Source: Propionibacterium sp. (lineage in GTDB: Bacteria; Actinomycetota; Actinomycetes; Propionibacteriales; Propionibacteriaceae). From it: a DNA stretch of 13,162 nt. Positions 1 through 5,843 of this stretch are shown one piece after another. The DNA lies in contig JAAYAO010000313.1 in assembly GCA_012719335.1 (NCBI GenBank), positions 1 to 13,162 of the forward strand, read 5' to 3'. The notes below the pieces were generated by a model. It was not told the origin of the DNA. It saw only the letters and a program-made list of their open reading frames with translations, and did no database searches. Positions within the stretch are counted from its first letter, which is position 1. Each line of letters opens with the position of its first letter. Both the position numbers and the translations under genes were made by a program.

Positions 1-2
1 AA

Positions 3-518
3 CTCAAGGAGGGCGCCGACGACCAGTACGCCGCGCAGGCCATTCCGGTGCTGCCCGGGCTGCTGCCCGAGCCGGCCCGTGCCTGGCGGGTGCACCACTA
101 CCTGTCCGCGCCACCCGAACTGGTCGCGGACGTGATCGCGAGCGAGCAACTCCTGCCCACTTGGTCGGTGGAGTCCGACACGTACCGGCTCGACGGCGAC
201 GTGGTCACCGTCGGCAAGGGTTCGAAGACGATGTCGGTGCAATTCGAGATCACCCGCGGGCATCGCGACGAGGTGCTCACCGTCGACATCACCCAGCGCC
301 TGTTGGACACCAAGTACGCCGGCGAGGCGCTGTCCTACGACCACTTCGAGGTGCGCCCGGCCCCCGGCGGCAGCGAGGTGATCCGGGACACCGGACGGCG
401 CGCCTTCGGCCTGCTCGGCCGGGCGATCGCCCCGTTCACCGGCCGGGTACAGACCTGGGGGCTGCTGCACTCGCGCTACCAGATCGCCTTCGCCGTCGCC
501 GACCGCCAGGCCCGCTGA
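3..518 (+). CDS. SRPBCC/START-like hypothetical protein, 5' end outside the window
   Basis: The reading frame is open from the left edge to the TGA at 516-518. A GTG at 48 could serve as a start, but no Shine-Dalgarno sits at the right distance (AAGGAGGG at 6-13 is 34 nt away), and the frame upstream of it reads sensibly (LKEGADDQYAAQ), so I treat the gene as truncated by the window. From about WRVHHYLSAPPELVADVIAS onward the pattern of alternating strands with a final long helix (LLHSRYQIAFAVADR) resembles the SRPBCC/polyketide-cyclase fold, which holds hydrophobic ligands. This is a fold-level guess from strand and helix pattern, without a diagnostic motif. No signal peptide or membrane segment is visible in the part present. 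It converges with the Xre gene, only 25 bp away, and no clear terminator lies between them. Function unknown. Confidence 0.65.
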   Translation, partial: LKEGADDQYAAQAIPVLPGLLPEPARAWRVHHYLSAPPELVADVIASEQLLPTWSVESDTYRLDGDVVTVGKGSKTMSVQFEITRGHRDEVLTVDITQRLLDTKYAGEALSYDHFEVRPAPGGSEVIRDTGRRAFGLLGRAIAPFTGRVQTWGLLHSRYQIAFAVADRQAR

Positions 519-543
519 CCGTCGCGGCCGCCGGGTCGATCAT

Positions 544-996
544 TCACCCGGCCCGGCCGGCCGCCGCCCGCCGGGCGACCCGGCGCAGCCGCTGCATCAT
601 GGCGGCGGACGGGGTGACCGTCCCCGAACGATAGGTGGACAGCCGGCTCCGCGAGGTGCCGACCCGGCCGGCAAACTCGGCGACCGTCAACCCGGACGCG
701 GCAATGAGTGTGCGGATCTCCTCGGCAACCTCGGCCCGTTCGCGCTGCTCGGCCTGTCGGCGAGCACGGACGATCGCCCGTTCCAGGAGCGGGCCGACCC
801 CGTACGGAGACTCGTAGTTGAGGTAGTCCTCCACCTGACGAGCCACCACCCCCCACGGGTCGGCGTCGATCGCCGAGGTCAGCATGACCCAGTCGCCGAT
901 CGTGCCCCGTTCGATGGCTGTCACGATCGCCTCATATGGCCAATTCTCAACCGGCGCCCGCGGATCGACGTCGACGTTGCGGAACGGCACACTCAT
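544..996 (-). CDS. Xre-type helix-turn-helix protein, probable antitoxin partner
   Basis: This 150-residue protein has a C-terminal helix-turn-helix at about residues 92-142: helix, GLTVAEFAGRVGTSRSRLS, then TYRSGTVTPS and a basic helix. This is the Xre/Cro pattern of DNA-binding antitoxins and repressors. Residues 15-80 form a separate domain (ENWPYEAIVTAIERGTIGDW and on) that I take to be the toxin-contact or dimer part; that assignment is inference. The ATG at 996 is chosen because it overlaps the stop of the upstream nucleotidyltransferase gene as ATGA (993-996), which implies translational coupling. A longer frame from 1062 would only reuse bases of that gene. Likely role: neutralise the nucleotidyltransferase and repress the shared promoter through the inverted repeat at 1694-1711. 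The order toxin-then-antitoxin is the reverse of classical AbiE systems. Confidence 0.8.
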   Translation of the reverse strand: MSVPFRNVDVDPRAPVENWPYEAIVTAIERGTIGDWVMLTSAIDADPWGVVARQVEDYLNYESPYGVGPLLERAIVRARRQAEQRERAEVAEEIRTLIAASGLTVAEFAGRVGTSRSRLSTYRSGTVTPSAAMMQRLRRVARRAAAGRAG

Positions 997-1685
997 CGTT
1001 CCTCCAAGGCCTCGATGATGCCATCGGCGAGTTGTTGGCAGGCAGCGACAACCACGGGCCAATCATGCCAACGCACTTCGAGCCCCTTGTATGCCGAGAG
1101 TTGAGCGGTGACCCGGACGTCGCGCGGGGACGGCTCGGACAGCCGCTGCGTCAAAACCGTGAGCACCGAATCCTCACCCTCGGAACGATCGGCGTAGTAG
1201 TCATCGATCCCCAACAGAACCCGTGTGGCCGCGAACTGCCCGATCCGATCCGCCAGGGCGACCGTGTCGAGATAGTCGCGAACCTGATTCCTCTGCACGA
1301 TGAGGAAGGACTTGATGCGCAGCATCTCCGGCAAGGTCGGCACCCGAACCGACTGGCCATCCAGGACGTACTCCTCGACCTCCAACGGCCGTTTTCGGCG
1401 CAATTGCCGCAGCCCCGCCTCCACCCCATCGAGAGACCCGAGGAGGGTGAGCGGTGGCGTGCTGGCACGGACACTGGTGACCCACCCGGCGGAGGATTCG
1501 ACAGCTTCGACGACCTCTGCATAGCGCTCAACCAGGTCGGTCAGGACATGGTCGTGATCGAAGGATTCCCGGTGCTGGGCATACAGCGCGGCGGCCGAAC
1601 CGCCCACCAGAACAGCATCGGGGACGATCTGCTGAAGGCGCGCGGCCGAGGCGAGTACGACCTGCAGGGTCGGGACGTCTTTCAT
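993..1685 (-). CDS. AbiEii/MenT-like nucleotidyltransferase, probable toxin
   Basis: This 230-residue protein carries the nucleotidyltransferase signature LVGGSAAALYAQHRESFDHD: GGS at residues 28-30, then the metal-binding Asp pair D43 and D45. A second block, MLRIKSFLIVQRNQVRDYLD (residues 121-140), has the Lys, Arg and RDxxD spacing typical of the AbiEii/AbiGii toxin family (K125, R132, R136, D137, D140). Relatives in that family, such as the mycobacterial MenT toxins, transfer nucleotides to tRNA acceptor ends and block growth. AbiE systems act in abortive phage defence. Whether this copy targets tRNA is inference. The gene leads a two-gene operon with the Xre protein (ATGA overlap). It starts at the ATG at 1685 without a Shine-Dalgarno, consistent with a leaderless message from the promoter described at 1692-1697. 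By eye the pair looks somewhat less GC-rich than its neighbours, as is common for mobile defence modules. Confidence 0.82.
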   Translation of the reverse strand: MKDVPTLQVVLASAARLQQIVPDAVLVGGSAAALYAQHRESFDHDHVLTDLVERYAEVVEAVESSAGWVTSVRASTPPLTLLGSLDGVEAGLRQLRRKRPLEVEEYVLDGQSVRVPTLPEMLRIKSFLIVQRNQVRDYLDTVALADRIGQFAATRVLLGIDDYYADRSEGEDSVLTVLTQRLSEPSPRDVRVTAQLSAYKGLEVRWHDWPVVVAACQQLADGIIEALEER

Positions 1686-1691
1686 TGGACA

Positions 1692-1697
1692 ACCGTA
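1692..1697 (-). promoter_or_regulatory. Possible -10 box (TACGGT) of a leaderless toxin-antitoxin transcript
   Basis: On the minus strand TACGGT fits the actinobacterial TANNNT -10 pattern and ends six bases before the A of the start codon at 1685. Transcription would therefore begin at the ATG itself. The lack of a Shine-Dalgarno before this gene agrees. A -35 element is poor: TCGACA lies 20 bases upstream. Confidence 0.4.
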
Positions 1698-1711
1698 TCA
1701 CTTCCGATACG
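1694..1711. promoter_or_regulatory. Perfect inverted repeat, probable autoregulatory operator of the toxin-antitoxin pair
   Basis: The sequence CGTATC-ACTTCC-GATACG is a perfect six-base inverted repeat with a six-base spacer. It ends nine bases upstream of the toxin start codon and overlaps the presumed -10 box. Dyads of this size and place are typical binding sites of Xre antitoxins that repress their own operon. The repeat is seen directly; the binding protein is inferred from the neighbouring Xre gene. Confidence 0.6.
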
Positions 1712-1738
1712 AAGCTGTGTCGATGACCTGACTCGGGG

Positions 1739-2143
1739 TCAGATCAGCACCTCGGCGCCGGCCGGCACCTCGTTGCGGGCGACGACCTTCTTGCCGAAGG
1801 GCACGCAGGTCACCGGGATCATCTTCAGGTTCGCCCAGGCCAACGGGATGCCGACGATGGTCACGGCCTGGGCGGCCGCGGTGGTGACGTGGCCGATCGC
1901 CAGCCACAGGCCGGCCACCAGGAACCACACCACGTTCATCACCCCCGAGCCGGCGCCGGCCCCGGGCTGGCGGATCACCACCCGACCGAACGGCCACAGG
2001 GCGTACCTGGCCATCCGGAAGGAGGCCAGCCCGGCCGGGATCGTGATGATGAAGATGCAGGCGATCAGGCCGAAGACGATGTAGCCGAGCCAGAGCCAGA
2101 AGCCGCCGAAGATCAGCCAGATGATGTTGAGCAGGGTTCGCAT
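1739..2143 (-). CDS. yccF: YccF family inner-membrane protein (two YccF domains)
   Basis: This is a 134-residue membrane protein with two copies of the YccF (DUF307) domain. The first covers about residues 3-57 (NIIWLIFGGFWLWLGYIVFG, then ITIPAG and ALWPFGR). The second covers about 68-121 (NVVWFLVAGLWLAIGHVTTA, then VGIPLAWANL and CVPFGKKVV). Each repeat has a hydrophobic hairpin followed by the W/C-x-PFG turn that marks the family. Length is close to E. coli YccF (148 aa). Its biochemical role is not known in the family. The ATG at 2143 has a clear Shine-Dalgarno (GGAAGGAG, six bases away), which settles the start. It is divergent from the small membrane-protein gene at 2296, and ends 53 bp before the toxin start in the same orientation. 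Confidence 0.9.
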   Translation of the reverse strand: MRTLLNIIWLIFGGFWLWLGYIVFGLIACIFIITIPAGLASFRMARYALWPFGRVVIRQPGAGAGSGVMNVVWFLVAGLWLAIGHVTTAAAQAVTIVGIPLAWANLKMIPVTCVPFGKKVVARNEVPAGAEVLI

Positions 2144-2161
2144 GGTGCTCTCCTTCCGCGC

Positions 2162-2187
2162 CGTTAACCGGCGCTACCTCCAGTCAA
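2162..2187 (-). promoter_or_regulatory. Possible promoter of yccF
   Basis: On the minus strand TTGACT (2182-2187) is a good -35 match. It is followed after 14-15 bases by TTAACG/TAACGG (2161-2167), a mediocre -10 with shorter than ideal spacing. It lies just upstream of the yccF Shine-Dalgarno. Tentative. Confidence 0.3.
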
Positions 2188-2295
2188 CATCGGCAGCGGC
2201 GCGTTACCTTCCCCGGGCCCCGGGAATTCAGGGAAGACTCCGGCTTCACCCCGAGCCGGGCGGATCGGGACGCAATCGCCTAGGCTTGCTCCATC

Positions 2296-2526
2296 ATGGC
2301 CAAGACACCCACCGACCCATCGGGCACAGAACGCGACCTGCCGGAGAAGTTCGGCAAGGAGGTCCGACTCTGGGGGATGTCCTTCGCCTGTGCTGCCCTC
2401 GGTGCCCTGGCGGTCTGGTACTTCGACAACCTGATGGCCGGCATCGGGGTGTTCCTGATCAGCCTGATCATTCTGGGCGGCCTGCTGTACAGCTACGAGA
2501 AGCGGCGCGGGGAATCCCGCCGGTGA
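2296..2526 (+). CDS. Small two-helix membrane protein of unknown function
   Basis: This 76-residue protein has a charged, proline-containing N terminus (residues 1-24), two hydrophobic stretches at about 25-43 and 46-66 joined by a short FDN turn, and a basic tail (YEKRRGESRR). That predicts a small inner-membrane hairpin with both ends cytoplasmic. I do not recognise a named family. It is probably real because its stop overlaps the trmB start as GTGA (2523-2526), so it heads the trmB-truA run and is likely translationally coupled to it. No Shine-Dalgarno precedes the ATG. A TAGGCT at 2281-2286 could be a -10 box giving a very short or absent leader. Nothing in the sequence ties it to tRNA modification other than position. 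Confidence 0.75.
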   Translation: MAKTPTDPSGTERDLPEKFGKEVRLWGMSFACAALGALAVWYFDNLMAGIGVFLISLIILGGLLYSYEKRRGESRR

Positions 2527-3233
2527 ACGACCAGCGACCGCGAGTGCGGCGTGAGGTGGTGTCCTTCGTCCGTCGTTCCACCCGGATGAACGAGTCCCAA
2601 CGCAAGGCCTGGGACGCCCACCGGGACGCCTGGGTGATCGACGACCTGCCGATGGTCGAGATGCACACCTCGCTGGCCCCGGAGGCCACCATCGACCCGG
2701 CGGCGATTTTCGGACGCGCGGCGCCGCTGGCGGTCGAGATCGGGTCGGGCGCCGGGGAGAATGCGGTGGCTCTGGCGCTGGCCCGTCCGGAAGTGAACAT
2801 CATCGCCTTCGAGGTCTTCCTGCCCGCGGTGGCCAGCACCCTGTCCCGGATCGCCCGGGCGGGGGTGACCAATGTGCGGATCATCCCCCGCGACGGCGCG
2901 CAGGGCCTGGCCACCCTGTTCGGCACCGGTGAGCTCGCCGAACTGTGGACCTTCTTCCCCGACCCCTGGCACAAGGGCCGGCATCACAAACGACGTCTGG
3001 TCAATCCGGGCTTCGCCGACCTGGTCGCCGACCGGCTCGCCCCGGGCGGGCTGTGGTACCTGGCCACCGACTGGGCCGACTACGCCGAGCACGTACACGA
3101 GGTGCTGGACGAACACCCCGGTTTCGCCGCCGAACACCGGCGGATGCCGCACCGGCCGGAGACCAAGTACGAGCGTCGGGGCATCGAGGCCGGACGCAGG
3201 ATCCACGACCTGGCCTATCGGCGGCGGGCATGA
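2523..3233 (+). CDS. trmB: tRNA (guanine-N7-)-methyltransferase TrmB
   Basis: TrmB methylates N7 of G46 in the tRNA variable loop using S-adenosylmethionine. The 236-residue product shows the family's blocks in order: the basic N-terminal RREVVSFVRRSTRMNESQ, the SAM-binding glycine loop VEIGSGAGEN (71-80), the catalytic FFPDPWHKGRHHKRRL (144-159, D147), LAPGGLWYLATDWADYAEH (172-190), and the C-terminal tRNA-recognition ETKYERRG (213-220). Length is normal. The GTG at 2523 is chosen because it overlaps the stop of the upstream small gene and because the RRxxSFVRR block, conserved in actinobacterial TrmB, lies downstream of it. A later ATG (MNESQ) would remove that block. Its stop overlaps the truA start as ATGA (3230-3233), so the two tRNA-modification enzymes are probably made together. 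Confidence 0.95.
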   Translation: MNDQRPRVRREVVSFVRRSTRMNESQRKAWDAHRDAWVIDDLPMVEMHTSLAPEATIDPAAIFGRAAPLAVEIGSGAGENAVALALARPEVNIIAFEVFLPAVASTLSRIARAGVTNVRIIPRDGAQGLATLFGTGELAELWTFFPDPWHKGRHHKRRLVNPGFADLVADRLAPGGLWYLATDWADYAEHVHEVLDEHPGFAAEHRRMPHRPETKYERRGIEAGRRIHDLAYRRRA

Positions 3234-4102
3234 CCGGCCCCGACACCGTCCGGTGGCGGCTGGACCTGGCCTACGCCGGGGCCGACTTCTCCGGGTGGGC
3301 GACCCAGCCGGGGCTGCGCACCGTGCAGGGCACCCTGGAGCACTGGATCGGGCAGGTGCTGCGGCTGGGCGGTCCGGCGAGCCTGGTGTGCGCCGGCCGC
3401 ACCGACGCCGGGGTACACGCCCGCGGCCAGGTGGCGCACCTGGATCTGCCCGCCGAGGTGGACGCCACGGTGCTGGTTCGCCGGCTCGGTCGGGTACTGC
3501 CACCGGATCTGATCGTGCGCTCGGTGACCCGCGCCCCGGACGGTTTCGATGCCCGGTTCGCCGCGACCTGGCGGCGCTACTGCTACCGGATGAGCGATAC
3601 CCCGACCGACCCGTTGCACAGCCCGATGGTGGCCCGGGTACGGGGGCCGATCGATGTCGCCGCCATCGACGCCGCGGCCCCACGGCTGCTCGGGCTGCAC
3701 GACTTCGCGGCCTTCTGCAAGCACCGCGAGGGTGCCAGCACGATCCGCACCCTGCAGCAGGTTCGGGCCGAACTCGTTCCCCCGCCCGCGGGGGCGGGCC
3801 CCGCCGAGGTACCCCTGGGTGGGCACATCGCGATCACGGTGCGCGCCGACGCCTTCTGTCATTCCATGGTGCGTTCACTGGTCGGGGCGCTGTGGACGGT
3901 CGGCACCGGTCGACAACCGGCGTCCTGGCTGGACGAACTGCTGGCCACCCGCACCCGACCGTCCACGATTCAGGTGATGCCGGCCAACGGGCTGACCCTG
4001 GAGGAGGTCGGTTATGCCGATGACCTCGCCGACCGGGTGCAGCAGTCGCGCCGGATGCGCACCGCGGACGAGTTGACCGCCACGGAGGACGACGATGACT
4101 GA
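3230..4102 (+). CDS. truA: tRNA pseudouridine(38-40) synthase TruA
   Basis: TruA converts uridines 38, 39 and 40 of the anticodon stem-loop to pseudouridine. The 290-residue product has the N-terminal LDLAYAGADFSGWATQPGLR strand, the catalytic motif CAGRTDAGVHARGQ with nucleophile D59, the YCYRM strand, the LLGLHDFAAFCK block, and the C-terminal FCHSMVRSLVGALWTVGTGR and ANGLTLEEVGY motifs. All are standard for the family. Length is within the usual 250-300 range, with an acidic tail after VGY (about residues 263-290) that is longer than in many homologues. The ATG at 3230 overlaps the trmB stop. The last eight bases overlap the next gene, whose Shine-Dalgarno (GGAGG, 4084-4088) lies inside truA. 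Confidence 0.96.
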   Translation: MTGPDTVRWRLDLAYAGADFSGWATQPGLRTVQGTLEHWIGQVLRLGGPASLVCAGRTDAGVHARGQVAHLDLPAEVDATVLVRRLGRVLPPDLIVRSVTRAPDGFDARFAATWRRYCYRMSDTPTDPLHSPMVARVRGPIDVAAIDAAAPRLLGLHDFAAFCKHREGASTIRTLQQVRAELVPPPAGAGPAEVPLGGHIAITVRADAFCHSMVRSLVGALWTVGTGRQPASWLDELLATRTRPSTIQVMPANGLTLEEVGYADDLADRVQQSRRMRTADELTATEDDDD

Positions 4103-4703
4103 CCACTACTTCACCACCCCGTCCGACGAGGAACGCCGCCGGACGATCCGGGCCACCCTGTTCGGCACCACCTTCGAGCTGCAGACCGCCAACGCGGTGT
4201 TCTCCGGTGACGGCCTGGACCTGGCCACCGGGGTGCTGTTGCGCAGCGTCGACCCGCCCATCGGCAGCCCGCACGTGCTGGACCTGGGCTGCGGTTGGGG
4301 GCCGATCGCGATCGGCCTGGCCCATGCCTGCCCGGGAGCCACCGTCGACGCGATCGACGTCAACGACCGGGCCCTGGGCCTGACCCGGGACAACGCGGCC
4401 ACCGCCGGGGTCGGCGACCGGGTGCGGGCACTGCGACCCGAGCAGGTGCCCGAGGACGTCCGCTACGACGAAATCTGGTCCAACCCCCCGATCCGGATCG
4501 GCAAGGAGGCCCTGCACGAACTGCTGCTGCACTGGCTGGGCCGGTTGCGGCCGGGCGGGCGGGCCTACCTGGTGGTCGGCCGCAACCTCGGCGCGGATTC
4601 CCTGCAACGGTGGCTGACCGAGCAGGGGCACCCCTGCGAGCGGCTCGCCTCGGCCAAGGGGTTTCGGGTGCTGGCCGCCGATGCCGCCGGGTCGGGCACC
4701 TGA
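4095..4703 (+). CDS. RsmC-like class I SAM-dependent methyltransferase
   Basis: This 202-residue protein starts with DHYFTTPSDEE, then a strand-rich segment (TIRATLFGTTFELQTANAVF), the SAM loop VLDLGCGWGPIAIGLA (61-76), the acidic residue of DAIDVNDRALGL, and the substrate motif SNPPIRIGKEAL (129-140). This matches the small-methyltransferase domain (MTS) of RsmC, which makes m2G1207 in 16S rRNA with an NPPF/NPPI motif on an exocyclic amine. It lacks RsmC's extra N-terminal domain, as the short Gram-positive members do. The exact target base is inferred from family only. Start ATG 4095 has GGAGG six bases upstream and overlaps truA by eight bases, so it belongs to the same RNA-modification operon. 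Confidence 0.88.
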   Translation: MTDHYFTTPSDEERRRTIRATLFGTTFELQTANAVFSGDGLDLATGVLLRSVDPPIGSPHVLDLGCGWGPIAIGLAHACPGATVDAIDVNDRALGLTRDNAATAGVGDRVRALRPEQVPEDVRYDEIWSNPPIRIGKEALHELLLHWLGRLRPGGRAYLVVGRNLGADSLQRWLTEQGHPCERLASAKGFRVLAADAAGSGT

Positions 4704-4715
4704 CAAGCTGGAACC

Positions 4716-5600
4716 ATGAGCTTGATCGCATCGATCGAAACCGGCGGCACCAAGGTGTTCGCCGCGGTGGCGGAGCGGGAGAACCCGCACACCCTGATCG
4801 AAACCTGCCGGATCACCACCACCGACGACCCCGACCGGACGTTGGGTGCGCTGGCGGATTTCCTGGCCGAACACCACCGGTTCAGCCGGATCGAGGCGAT
4901 CGGGGTGGCCTCCTTCGGCCCCCTGGAAACCGACCCGGCCTCCGCGCAGTACGGCTGGATCACCACCACCCCGAAACCCGGCTGGCGCAATACCGACCTG
5001 AACCGGGCCTTCGCACGGCTGGACGATGTGCCGGTGGCCTTCGTCACCGACGTCACCGGCTCCCTGCTCGGGGAACGGTGGAACGGGGCCGCGGTCGGCC
5101 TGGACAACCTGGCCTACGCCACCATCGGTACCGGCATCGGGGTGGGCGTGATGGTGCACGGCCGACTCGTCACCGGCCACGGCACCCCCGAACTGGGCCA
5201 CTTCCTGGTGCGCCGCCACCCCGCCGACGACTACCTCGGCACCTGCCCCTTCCACGCCGACTGCGCCGAGGGCCTGGCCTCCGGCCCCGCGGTGCTGCAG
5301 CGCTGGGGCCGCACCGCCGCCCACCCCGAGGAGATCGACATCCTCGCCCATTACATCGCCCAGCTCGTGCTGGTCACCACCTTGTCGGTGGCGCCGCAGA
5401 AGATCGTGCTCGGTGGCGGGGTGATGAAGACCGAGGGGCTGTTGGCCGCGGTGCGGGAACAGGCCGCGGTGCTCACCAACGGGTACCTGGGGGTTGACCA
5501 CCCGCTGCAGAACCCCGGGGCGAACTTCATCGTGGCGCCCGGTCTCGGTGATCTGGCCGGCATCCACGGCGGCCTGGAGCTGGCCCTCGGCCTGCTCTGA
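4716..5600 (+). CDS. ROK family sugar kinase, probable fructokinase
   Basis: This 294-residue kinase has the ROK ATP-phosphate motif IETGGTK (7-13), the catalytic-loop aspartate in VTDVTGSLLGE (D112), the glycine loop TIGTGIGVGV (136-145) and the ROK zinc site: H162 in ELGH plus C177, H180 and C183 in GTCPFHADC, followed by EGLASGPA. The CPFHxDCxEGLASGPA form is characteristic of bacterial ROK fructokinases (fructose to fructose-6-phosphate), though mannose and other hexoses are used by some members. It begins 12 bp after the methyltransferase stop. I see no strong Shine-Dalgarno and no promoter of its own, so it may be the last gene of the trmB run. The stop is followed by the B12 promoter and riboswitch with little room for a terminator. 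Confidence 0.9.
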   Translation: MSLIASIETGGTKVFAAVAERENPHTLIETCRITTTDDPDRTLGALADFLAEHHRFSRIEAIGVASFGPLETDPASAQYGWITTTPKPGWRNTDLNRAFARLDDVPVAFVTDVTGSLLGERWNGAAVGLDNLAYATIGTGIGVGVMVHGRLVTGHGTPELGHFLVRRHPADDYLGTCPFHADCAEGLASGPAVLQRWGRTAAHPEEIDILAHYIAQLVLVTTLSVAPQKIVLGGGVMKTEGLLAAVREQAAVLTNGYLGVDHPLQNPGANFIVAPGLGDLAGIHGGLELALGLL

Positions 5601-5610
5601 ACACACCGGG

Positions 5611-5640
5611 TTGGCCTCCGGAGCCATTCGGGCCTAGGGT
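5611..5640 (+). promoter_or_regulatory. Probable promoter of the cobalamin-uptake operon
   Basis: TTGGCC (5611-5616) as -35 and TAGGGT (5635-5640) as -10 are separated by 18 bases. The -10 fits the TANNNT pattern. Transcription would start at about 5647, right where the riboswitch P1 stem begins (5649); this placement supports the assignment. Confidence 0.5.
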
Positions 5641-5745
5641 GAGCCCAACAGGTGCGAGATGGGGGAACCCGGTGCAAGTCCGGGACTGACCCGCAGCCGT
5701 GACGGCCAGCAATGGTCGAAGTCGGAATGCCCACGAACACCTGGC
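5641..5745 (+). ncRNA. Cobalamin (adenosylcobalamin/B12) riboswitch aptamer
   Basis: The conserved B12 core is plain: GGGGAACCC (5662-5670), GGTGCAAGTCC (5671-5681), CTGACCCGC (5686-5694), the CCGTGA turn (5697-5702), and a 3' element GTCGGAATGCCCAC (5721-5734) that corresponds to the B12-box side. Closing stem P1 is a perfect CAGGTG (5649-5654) to CACCTG (5738-5743) pair. The family binds cobalamin and switches off downstream transport or synthesis genes. It precedes a secreted protein and an ECF transporter, which makes B12 the likely cargo. The optional peripheral arms look short. The family assignment is firm; the exact cobalamin form recognised is not decided here. Confidence 0.93.
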
Positions 5746-5784
5746 TCGATGCACACCCGTCGTGGCCAGCGGGGCGAGCCGATA

Positions 5785-5834
5785 GACACCTCGGTGTCCC
5801 TTGTCGGTACGTCCTGTTGGTCGTAGCCGAAAGG
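5785..5834 (+). promoter_or_regulatory. Riboswitch expression platform with ribosome-binding-site-masking stem
   Basis: Two structures follow the aptamer. A tight hairpin pairs GACACC (5785-5790) with GGTGTC (5793-5798), a candidate for the regulatory loop that contacts the aptamer. Directly after it CCTT-G-TCGG (5799-5807) pairs with CCGA-AAGG (5827-5834), eight base pairs with one bulged G. The right arm contains the Shine-Dalgarno AAAGG of the gene starting at 5844. No U-tract follows. This points to control of translation, not of transcription termination. Pairing was done by hand without an energy calculation. Confidence 0.55.
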
Positions 5835-5843
5835 TTCGATCCC

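Noticed and set aside
997..1062. Longer start for the Xre protein
   Set aside because: The added residues are an out-of-frame reading of the nucleotidyltransferase gene; the ATGA-coupled start at 996 is better.
936..2084. Plus-strand reading frame opposite the nucleotidyltransferase and yccF
   Set aside because: Crosses two recognisable minus-strand genes and the operator between them; no domain seen.
2240..2259. Inverted repeat CCGGCT-N8-AGCCGG between yccF and the small membrane gene
   Set aside because: Six-base GC-rich arms are expected by chance in such DNA, and it sits at no clear promoter position.
5612..5624. GC-rich dyad after the sugar kinase as a terminator
   Set aside because: Short, imperfect and overlapping the likely promoter of the B12 operon.
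3834..5627. Long minus-strand reading frame (597 codons) across truA, the methyltransferase and the kinase
   Set aside because: It is antisense to three well-identified genes and its product shows only composition bias.
5712..5843. Upstream extension of the toroid protein
   Set aside because: It lies inside the riboswitch 3' half and expression platform, and would bury the signal peptide.
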